NCBI GenBank assembly: GCA_027627225.1
Contig: CM051025.1
Span: forward strand, 74,546,974-74,610,973
Source: Congeria kusceri
Lineage: Eukaryota > Mollusca > Bivalvia > Myida > Dreissenidae
Reading direction: 5' to 3'
DNA: 64,000 nt
Of the stretch, positions 56,207-64,000 are shown piece by piece; position 1 is the first letter of the stretch, and every line of letters starts with the position of its first letter. Position numbers and translations under genes: made by a program. A model generated the notes under the pieces. The model made no database searches. It was not told where the DNA came from and worked only from the letters and a program-made list of their open reading frames with translations.

Positions 56207-57011
56207 AGTGATTTTTTTTTACAATTTCACAGTCATGAGTCCTAGGACTCGCTGGACTAAAATCATGAGTCCCAATGTGTGAGTTCAAAAAATTTCGTTT
56301 ATTCAAATGGGAATATAAGCAGTCAGTTAATAAGATGCGTAATGCAATTAACTCTTTATTATATATAATAACACAAGTTATTTTAACTTTGTGTATTTTG
56401 AGAAGCATGTCTAGCTAGAGTAAGTAGAATGTTGAAAATGTGTGCAGTGTGCATTTGTTTACCATACCATTGCACTTTTTAGCGACCGTACACAAAGTGC
56501 AGTACATGTTATTAAATTGTGTAGTTCCATTGTATATGCTCATCAAGTAAACAACTTCTCCCAATCTTTATTCTATTAACATATTTTTTTCGGACGATTT
56601 TTGGTAGAACCTGACCAGAATTAACTAAAGGAGTATTGCGTTTAGTCATGTGTCGTTTTTCTTTTCGGACCCATGTTGCAGACGAACTTTAAAAAAACTT
56701 TCCCAAAAAATTAAATATTATTTTATCTTCACACCATAACGTTTAGAAACGTCACGACTATTGCCATTGGTTATTCGCAAATCGATTATCCAATGAGAAT
56801 GGTCGATATAAAAATAGAGGGAACGGTGCGATGGTAAATTTAACCTTCTATTAGGACAGTACTCGTACACAAAATGCTTCGAAACTGCCGGACATGACTC
56901 GCCATTTACAAAATGCATGCGTCCCACGAACGCACATAAACTGAAACTTTGCGTCTACGGCAATATTTTACTGCGTCCTGGACGCAGGACGCAGAGGTAA
57001 AAAAAATCACT
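56207..57011. mobile_element. hAT-like non-autonomous element inserted in the Crypton
   Basis: 805 bp with inverted ends AGTGATTTTTTTTAC / GTAAAAAAAATCACT, flanked by an 8 bp duplication, GCATCCTC at 56199-56206 and GCATCCTG at 57012-57019 (one mismatch). Excision would reconnect the Crypton reading across TYGKHP and VGVNSLG. An 8 bp duplication is the hAT hallmark. No transposase inside. Confidence 0.82.
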
Positions 57012-57377
57012 GCATCCTGTGGGAGTCAATTCCCTTGGTAACTTCATGAAGGACATTGCTTACGGGCAGGTTCACCAATCATAGCAGAAAGCGTACGTGC
57101 GCCACAGAACTACAATAAAGGAGTGGACGAGCAGGAGATCATGGCGCGCACTGGCCATCGCTCTACGGCCGGCGTTTGGAAGTACAGGCGGGCGGGAGAG
57201 ACAGTTTTCAGGGAAGTATCGGCTGCTCTAGATCCTGATGCCAAAGTGAAATGTGACAAGATAATAAAACAGGAATCAGTATCAGTGGACAAAAGTAGTG
57301 CTCTAACGGACATTACAAGCAAGCTCGCGAACGCCTCCGGATCGTTGTCATTCACAGGCTGTACATTCAATTTATAA

Positions 57378-58359
57378 TTGTTTATAACTTGTTGAGTTCG
57401 ACATGTACACCCCGTTCACTGTTAAGCGTTTATTTGTTTTAATAAAAAAATCAATACACAACAGTTCTTTCAATTTTTCTGGTGCGCGATCCTAACGTGA
57501 ACACTTACAGTGCAATAAGTTGCGTGCGTATAAATTACAACTAAATTCCAATATACCGCACGCTACTTATTGCATGGTAATCTTGCATATTAGGCTCCGC
57601 CCACCAGTCAGCGTTCTGATATCACAGTTATTGAATACCGAAAAGCAAAGAAAACCTTCAGAAATATGGTATACATGGTCGGTTATCGTACCGTGTGATT
57701 AACGTATTAACTTGACCTTTCCGTATATTTGGTACAGGTATGTATGGTAAATAATTTAAATCTTAATATGATGTAAACAGATGCATTCATTAAAACTTTT
57801 TTAACAAATGGTACTGAAAATAATAGTAACATTTTACACAACTCGTTTCCAAATTAAATCTCAATTATAAATATAAAGTACATACATACAATGTACACCC
57901 CGAAATGCCATTAAATATGCTATATACAAATGTTTAAATTAGTTATAATGTAAAGTCAAGAAATGAACACTAAAAGATAAAGTAGCAAAAACAACAACAG
58001 CAACAGAAAACATTTAAATATTGATTTAAATAAATGCAGAATTGCAAATTCACGTCTGTAATTTGCATGTGAAATAGAATTTTGGTGCGAAAATAGTATA
58101 ATATCAATATGTATCTGAGTGGAAATATTCCTTAGTTTGCATGATTAATGCAACTGCTATCGGAATTTCAATTTTCCTGTAATTTCCCAGTACAAATGAC
58201 ATGACTTGTCCTCGGAAAACGGTTGCTTATGACGCACGTATACCGGAAAATAACATCTTTATTGCGTGAATACTGGTGGTTTATTTCGAACCAAGGAAAT
58301 TATGAATAGGTCTCGTTTAAATGAAGTACGTTTAAAAGAACTACTAAACAACAGCTAAC
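57378..58359. other. AT-rich intergenic DNA
   Basis: I looked here for the transmembrane and kinase-homology exons expected after the receptor exon at 58360 and did not find them. Nothing else is recognised. Confidence 0.45.
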
Positions 58360-61300
58360 CTTGAACTGTCCAGTTTCTGGTTCAAGGTCGAGCAGGGTGA
58401 AATCTATCTCTATGTCCCCATTTGGATTTACGTAGAATGGGCCGCCGATTCCTTAATACGATATAATGATAGCAAATGGAAATACCGGCGACAATTTGTA
58501 ATATGTGCATATAATTTCCACCATCAATATAAACATGCAAACCAAAAAAGCCATTTTCATCATCATTGTAAGTACCGTCTTATTCGTTCTGTTTTATCTC
58601 TGAACACGTTAATAGGAGCTATATAAAACTGTTTAATTTTAGTTAAGTTATTTCATTTGATCTTTTCTTGATATTTTCATCTCTTTTAACAGGCCATGTA
58701 CGGCACAGGTACTTGACACAATTTTTTTTTCCTTATATCTATAATAAAAGAAAAGGTATCCAACGATGATGTAACAGGTGTATTAAACGAGCATGTTAAA
58801 CTGCTTAAAGAACGACCAAATCACTAATATATCGTTGTGGTCGCCGACAAGAAACATCCATCTACGGGTTAACACTTTTTATTTGATGAAAATCCGTCAA
58901 ATATATCCAAAATAGCTAAAAGTTTCACCAAAACGACCCCGAAATCGAAGTGTGTAAATCTCGACGTCCAATGACTTTCATAACAGAATGTGACTCTTGG
59001 TCGATTTTTCACAGTTTAACACTAGCTAATGCTATAAACTCCACGTACGTTTGTCAGTGACAAATTCTTCCTTCGAAATATGACGGTCTTTAGTCACAGC
59101 TGAACGTTAAACTTAGGAAATGTAGAAAAAATACGCTAAATATTATTTTTTGTAACACGAAGTCTCCATATTATTGTAGGAACGCGGTGAATCTATATCT
59201 TGTTTCTGATTGGCTGTTTTGATTTTCAACCAATGAGATGACTTCGATCCGTAACACCGCTTCCGTCTTAAAATGGTGGTCGTCATGTTGTAAAGTAGCT
59301 AAACAGCGTTTTTTCTTCTGATTTTCCGACGATTAACGTTCAGCTGTGACTAAAGACCGTAGTATTTCGAAGGAAGGCTTTGTCAATGACAAACGTATGT
59401 GGAGTTTATAGCATAAGTTTGTGTTAAATTGTGAAAAATCGACCAAGAGTCACGTTCTGTTATGAAAGTCATTGGACGTCGAGATTTACACACTTCGATT
59501 TCGGGGTCGTTTTGGTGAAACTTTTAGCTATTTTGGATATATTTGACGGATTTTCATCAAATAAAAAGTGTTAACCCGTAGATGGATGTTTCTTGTCGGC
59601 GACCACAACTATATATTAGTGATTTGGTCGTTCTTTAAGCAGTTTAACATGCTCGTTTAATGCACCTGTTATATCATCGTTGGATACCTTTTCTTTTATT
59701 ATAGATATAAGGGTAAAAAATTGTGTCAAGTACCTGTGATGTACGGGTTGAAATATACCTTCATTATAACCTTGGTTCTTTTTATTATAATCATGTTTCT
59801 TTTATAACAATCATGTCTCTTTTATAATAATCATGCTTCTCTTATGATAATCAGATAATCATGTTTCTTTTATATTCATGATTTTTATTTTATGTCGGCC
59901 AATATCTATTCATAGTTATTGTTCATTGTTTATGAAGCCCCGACTATAAGTACAATTGTGTATCTTGTATCTTGTGGCTATGTATTCAATTACTAAATCA
60001 ATAAAACGACAGGGAACGCTCATTTTGGTGTGGTTCAAAGCGTTTTAATGTGAATTCCGTAGATTCTTTACATGTATAAGTAAACGAAATTAAGATTCCC
60101 ATAGGCGATTTCTCACCAACAAATGTTCTGTTCCACATTCGCTGCAAACTCGCCGTCCGTCTCGCGGGTTTTCGCCTGCTGCGAGAGTTTAATTTAGCGC
60201 ATGCGCATACAATACAAATGAGTCGTACTGGGCAATGTTGAACGTAGACACATGTAACATTTATACACCCAAAGCTTATATTTAACCGGTTCTATCCTTA
60301 TATGTGTGACTCCTTTTGATTATCAATACAAAAGTCATGGAGTTTTATATAAAGATATGCATGTACATATATACTTTCGAACTATGCACACCTTATAGTA
60401 CGTACAAAAGCCATCTTAAACGTCACCGATATGTCGACTTTATGCCGTTCAACATTGACAAATTCGAAACAAGAAATGTCTTTAAAAAAGAGAATCGGCG
60501 TTGTCATTAATACTGAGATATCATGTTTACCTTAAACATAATATAAGAGGGCCAATATGATCGGTTACGTGGCTTCTCGGATCCCAGATTTTTCGGTCCT
60601 CACCATATAAGGAGACTTCTCGGACCCCAGATTTTTCGGACACTAAGAAAACTTCACGAAACCAAATTTAATGTGCGATTTATTCAATAATTATTCATAT
60701 TTGTACCGTGAATAAAGCGATCACACCGCCCCTTGTTTTCACCAGTGATACATGAATAACCTAATGTGCAATTCTACTTAATTCTTAACTTTGACTCTGT
60801 TCCTTGAACGCAACCGCAATTCAATTTCAAATTAACATGCACAGTAAGGTTATAAACATAAATTGTCCATTTATTGAAATATTCGCTCTGATTTTCTGGA
60901 CGCTAAAATGCATGTATATTATAACTGCTGTTCACCGCCGGCTAAACGCGCGCTATTTTTAGAATGATTCGTGTGTTGAACTCACTAGAATCAATTGTTA
61001 TTTATAGAGCGTGCCGCTAGGCTAAACAGTGGATTAATTCTGGGAATGAATATAATGATATGTTCATGACATACAATGAGAAAATACGTTCATACTTATG
61101 CTGCGCTCTATAGTGTATATCGAGAATATGTTTATAACGTTATTTTAACCGCGAATGTAAACAATTATGTACATTGTAAACCCCCAAAGTATGCAACAGT
61201 TGTTGGTATACATTAAACCATTGTTGTAAGTTTGCATTTCCTAGGAATAGAAAATTTGCCCAATTCTATTGGCATTCAATTTTCCCGCTGCATAATTATC

Positions 61301-61732
61301 GCAAGAAATCTAGGTCAAAAGTGATCTTAGACAGCTACGCCGAAACAAAACTGTTCAGGACTTTTAGGTGGAATATAATACAAATGGCAAATTGCCAGTT
61401 GAAAGACTACTTGGAAAGGTGGTACGAGCTCTGTACTCTAATAGCAAGAGCAAACGTCAGTAGTCGATATATATACACACAACACCAACAATCACAAAAT
61501 TCCACATTTAAGAGTCTTAATAAATACTCTATCTATTATAGTATTTTGAAAAAAGGTCACACATAAAAACATTAACACAACAAAAGGCCCATGACCTCTT
61601 GGTCGTCATCCCGGTTGAAGTTGTACTTGGTGAAAGCTCACCGCTTTACTTCCGAATCGAACCACGCGAACTGCGAGGACACCGTTCTGCGGGGCCGCAC
61701 CACCATCACCGCTTCGTAGGCTTTCCGGCTGC
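58360..61732 (-). pseudogene. Natriuretic-peptide-receptor / receptor guanylate cyclase-like extracellular exons, partial
   Basis: Three minus-strand pieces match the ligand-binding (ANF receptor) domain of receptor guanylate cyclases. 61732-61596 reads SRKAYEAVMVVRPRRTVSSQ then FAWFDSEVKR, TGA, AFTKYNFNRDDDQE. An exon ending at 60117 (start near 60178) reads QRMWNRTFV. 58451-58360 reads IGGPFYVNPNGDIEIDFTLL then DLEPETGQFK. The last two join phase 1 to phase 1 as MWNRTFV-G-IGGPF, a family signature. Family members detect peptide ligands and make cGMP. The exon expected between the first two pieces, and all transmembrane, kinase-homology and cyclase exons, are not seen. With the TGA at 61638-61640 this looks like a decaying or truncated copy, but a working gene with distant exons is not excluded. 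Confidence 0.65.
58700..59740. repeat. Long foldback: ~410 bp inverted arms, ~220 bp spacer
   Basis: The left arm (about 58700-59110) and right arm (about 59333-59740) are inverted copies at roughly 95% identity by eye. For example TCACAGCTGAACGTTAA on the left faces TTAACGTTCAGCTGTGA, and GGCGACCACAACTATATATT faces AATATATCGTTGTGGTCGCC. No coding capacity. The spacer contains inverted CCAAT-type motifs (GATTGGCTG, CAACCAATGAG). It sits in the intron between the last two receptor exons. Confidence 0.9.
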
Positions 61733-61864
61733 CTGGGGAACGTGGGAAAATCACCGGTCGAGATTGACCTGCAGGACTCACGTGATATAAGTAATTGATT
61801 TAGAAATGGTAGAAATGTATTCTAGTCAGATAAGAAACAATTATAATCGGCTTCCTACATGATA

Positions 61865-62045
61865 TTAAATATTTAATAAACGACGATGACGACGACGACG
61901 ACGACGATGAATAAGATGATAATGATGTGATGATGATAATAATAACGATAATGATGATGGCGATTATGATGATGATGACGAAGAAGAAGATGATGATGAT
62001 GATGACTGTGGTGGTGATGATGATGATGATGATGAATATGATGGT
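61865..62045. repeat. (GAT/GAC)n compound microsatellite
   Basis: Runs of GACGACGACGAC, GATGATAATG and GATGATGATGATG with interruptions. Probably polymorphic. Confidence 0.95.
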
Positions 62046-62702
62046 ACTAGAAAGAAAGTAGGATGCAATAAGAACGTATTAAACAATGACAAAATAAATG
62101 TTCAAGACACTCCAACTCTCCTGTTCAAGCAGTCGTCTAACCTTATCCAGATCGTCTCCCCTTTCCAAGTTGTAGTCTCCTATAGGTTACAGTATACTAA
62201 ATATTTCAGGTGTGCAATGCTATACTCTCTAAATAAATCAACACCATTTATTTGAAGACACAATTTTCTGTATAGTCACTTGCCATGACTTTATTTTTGA
62301 ATATTTCTTTGTACGTGTGGTAGGAAAAACATTGTTGTGTACTAAAAATTCACTGTTTCGCTTGAAGGTTGGAGACTACATGACGAGACTTTGACAGTTG
62401 GCAGTATACCTTCAACTGGAGAGTAGCCGGTAAAAAGATGGCCGTAAAACAGTGAACTTTGATTCGCGTCGAGTTCTTTCTTACATATCACATGACCTAT
62501 CTTTTTTATTGTCTAAATCAATTCGGCTCGGAATGCTCTTTAAGAAAAGGTATGGTTATGAGGGTCTCTACGCGCAAAATGTTGAGTTTATTTTTTGTTG
62601 AATTTATTGCTTTTACATTGAATTTGTTAAGGAAATCTTTTAGTATATTGTGACCTAAACTGACTTTGGGTTAAAATAAAATATCGTCTGCAAGTGCAAA
62701 AT
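62046..62702. other. Sequence upstream of the His-Cys-box endonuclease gene
   Basis: No certain gene. A short minus-strand stretch at about 62130-62175 reads GDYNLERGDDLDK before a GT and may be a further receptor exon, but its phase does not fit the next exon. Confidence 0.3.
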
Positions 62703-63244
62703 ATGGATGAGAAAGCAGATTTTTGGTCATTTCTGAGCAAAAGAGTAGAAAATAAGTGCATTAAATGCATCAATTCAGATTGTTTGATCTGGAATGGTTG
62801 TATTTCAAATAGTTCCTTACCCTATTATGGCCGAATGAGGGCTAAATTGCCTTCGGACATAAAATCAGAGACATACTTGGTTCACCGTGTAGCGTTAATG
62901 TGCTACATGAAGTCAGAATTGAACGCCAGGGACTCTGTGAGCCACTTATGCAACAATAGCTTGTGTGTTAAGCCTGAACATTTAAACATAGAGCCCCATT
63001 CCACCAACATGGAACGGCGGACATGTTTACAGTTCGGACAGTGCAGCGGGCATGGAACTGAGCCAGCCTGCATATTTGGTAAAAACATGAATACAACAAG
63101 CTTTATCACTTCCTTTTATTCATAGAAATACACTTAAAATACATAAATGCATGTTTTTTTTCATTTTATATCTATTTCTATTGGGTATTTTTGCCTTTTT
63201 CAGGTAGAGGAACGCCTGATGCTGACGCGAGGGCCACTTGTTAG
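62703..63244 (+). CDS. Small His-Cys-box (I-PpoI-like His-Me finger) endonuclease, 2 exons
   Basis: Exon 1 is 62703-63078 and exon 2 is 63204-63244, joined phase 1 across TTTG|GTAAAA...TTTTCAG|GTAGA; 138 residues ending RATC. The protein has the zinc-binding histidine/cysteine box of the I-PpoI group of homing endonucleases: HRVALMCY, then SHLCNNSLCVKPEHL, NIEPHSTNMERRTC, and GQCSGHGTEPAC. The histidine of SHLC and the asparagine of STNMERR sit where the catalytic His and Asn lie in I-PpoI. Such domains cut DNA. It faces a Mutator-like transposase fragment about 60 bp away, so both probably belong to one mobile element. Exon 2 is very short and less certain; without splicing the protein ends at 63123. 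Confidence 0.75.
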
Positions 63245-63301
63245 AGGTCTCTTATGCCAAAACAGGTAATAATAACAATTTATTATCAGGTACACAATCA
63301 A

Positions 63302-63999
63302 CTAAGCATATTTATGATGCTTAAGGTGTGGAAGACTGTCATAATCAGGTTTGGGGTCACTCATGCCCTTGCCGTAGTGTAATTCCTCATGCAGTTTGTA
63401 TCGATAATTCCGCGTCCTGGCACGTAAAGCTCGTGCTTTGTTGGTAGCGGATGTTTGCTTTCGGTTAAGGTCGTTGCGGTCTTCATATGCTATCTGCTTA
63501 ATAATCTTTGACCCCTGGGTAAGGTTAGCATTTAGTTCAGTGGTTTTTGCAATTACAGAGTCAGCATAGCCATTGTTTAATTTGTGAACCTGCCCGTGAA
63601 TTCGACCTACACAGTTGCGTGAGAAAGTCACAGTTTTAGGATTGACAGCTTGGTACGACCTGTTTACTGCTTCACTTTTTTGGGTTGTGGTTAAAAGTTT
63701 GGTAGCGTCAAGAGCAGCTGGACCTAAAACCATTTCAATGCATTTTTTAAGGACTTGTTGGTCACTGTCAACCATTTTAACCTTGACATTGTCTGGCATG
63801 AAATTCTTAGCTTGCCAATTTGTACCAGCACAGACATAACTGTACTTTGCACAATGAGTACCGCAGTAACCACTGAAGCATAGAACAATGGTTGCGATTA
63901 CATCAGCCATGACCTTCTTTAGAACCTTGATGTCACCCTGGTGTTTATTGTGGGCAGCTTTAAGCTCAGCCATACACCTAGCTTTGACCGAGAGAGCGA
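63302..63999 (-). CDS. Mutator-like transposase, C-terminal part (runs off the window)
   Basis: The frame is open from the window edge to a TAA at 63302, and the upstream codons (FALSVKARC before MAEL) are coding-like, so the visible methionine is internal. Motifs match the Mutator-like transposase domain found widely in molluscs and cnidarians: GYCGTHCAKYSYVCAG, MPDNVKVKMVDSDQQVLKKC, TKLLTTTQKSEAVNRSY, NPKTVTFSRNCVGRIHGQVH, NNGYADS. A lysine/arginine-rich tail ends KPDYDSLPHLKHHKYA. It would catalyse cut-and-paste transposition. No stop interrupts the visible 232 codons, so this copy may be recent. It converges on the endonuclease gene. Confidence 0.78.
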   Translation of the reverse strand, partial: ALSVKARCMAELKAAHNKHQGDIKVLKKVMADVIATIVLCFSGYCGTHCAKYSYVCAGTNWQAKNFMPDNVKVKMVDSDQQVLKKCIEMVLGPAALDATKLLTTTQKSEAVNRSYQAVNPKTVTFSRNCVGRIHGQVHKLNNGYADSVIAKTTELNANLTQGSKIIKQIAYEDRNDLNRKQTSATNKARALRARTRNYRYKLHEELHYGKGMSDPKPDYDSLPHLKHHKYA

Positions 64000-64000
64000 A

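Larger units (their letters stand above)
54478..57377 (+). pseudogene. Crypton-type tyrosine recombinase, broken
   Basis: The protein resembles animal KIAA1958-like recombinases of Crypton DNA transposons. Landmarks in order: an acidic start MDALDSDDVILSQIANIM; a GATGSGLG repeat; the core-binding domain STRWARLVFDEWRKKRGG; ADVKQADPIPEDAEEKLWNL; the first catalytic arginine in LFGLRGRDEHRNL; GPFYRRPL; VGVNSLGNFMKDIA; FTNHS..RTCAT; then GVDEQEIMARTGHRST with the likely nucleophile in VWKYRR. Lesions: TAG at 54796, frame changes near 54990, 55270-55290, 55440, 57065 and 57110, and an 805 bp insertion at 56207-57011. The stretch 55623-56092 has GT-AG ends (GAAG|GTAAGC ... TTTTCAG|GCC) and joins in frame, so it looks like an intron; it contains two tRNA-like sequences. 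Not functional as it stands. Confidence 0.85.

Noticed and set aside
60118..60178. Alternative reading ENPRDGRRVC of the middle receptor exon
   Set aside because: It resembles a family phrase, but only the other frame gives QRMWNRTFV and the phase needed for the next exon.
61599..61790. Plus-strand frame with HHHH stretch
   Set aside because: Shadow of the minus-strand receptor exon, which has the family motifs.
62130..62175. Minus-strand GDYNLERGDDLDK as an additional receptor exon
   Set aside because: Suggestive composition, but the donor phase does not match the exon at 61732 and the motif spacing is unlike the family.

Overview
The window is nuclear DNA from an animal, most likely a bivalve mollusc (I infer a heterodont such as a dreissenid). 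The protein-coding genes are split by GT-AG introns and have animal-type domain architectures. The space between them is AT-rich and crowded with MITEs, ~165 bp tandem arrays and tRNA-like SINE heads of kinds I associate with bivalve genomes. That placement is inference; no marker gene settles it.

Layout. 1-7.1 kb: no gene, several small DNA elements and a 58 bp minisatellite. 7.4-22.9 kb, minus strand: a complete 11-exon dolichol kinase gene (DOLK), reconstructed exon by exon with matching intron phases (549 codons). Its introns hold most of the tandem arrays, and two arrays straddle DOLK splice junctions. 24.3-28.9 kb, minus: a decayed LINE with zinc-knuckle ORF1, endonuclease remnants, reverse transcriptase and RNase H. 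31.5-33.0 kb: a composite non-autonomous element. 33.7-39.5 kb, plus: a complete 6-exon NUDT12-like gene (ankyrin repeat, zinc ribbon, Nudix; 436 residues). 41.5-43.1 kb: a TIR-bounded segment with a LINE tail. 43.9-48.6 kb, plus: a large unrecognised nuclear-looking gene with one probable frameshift, followed by a ~1.4 kb, 40 bp minisatellite. 54.5-57.4 kb, plus: a broken Crypton-type tyrosine recombinase interrupted by a hAT-like insertion with an 8 bp target duplication. 58.4-61.7 kb, minus: three exons of a natriuretic-peptide-receptor/receptor-guanylate-cyclase-like extracellular domain, with an in-frame TGA and a ~1 kb foldback in one intron. 62.7-64 kb: a small His-Cys-box (I-PpoI-like) endonuclease gene facing the C-terminal part of a Mutator-like transposase that runs off the window.

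The host genes do not form a pathway together: DOLK acts in ER N-glycosylation, NUDT12 in nucleotide clean-up, and the receptor in signalling. What links the window is how repeats have reshaped genes, most strikingly in DOLK, where tandem duplication multiplied one 5' splice site and one 3' splice site. All exon coordinates are my own hand reading.
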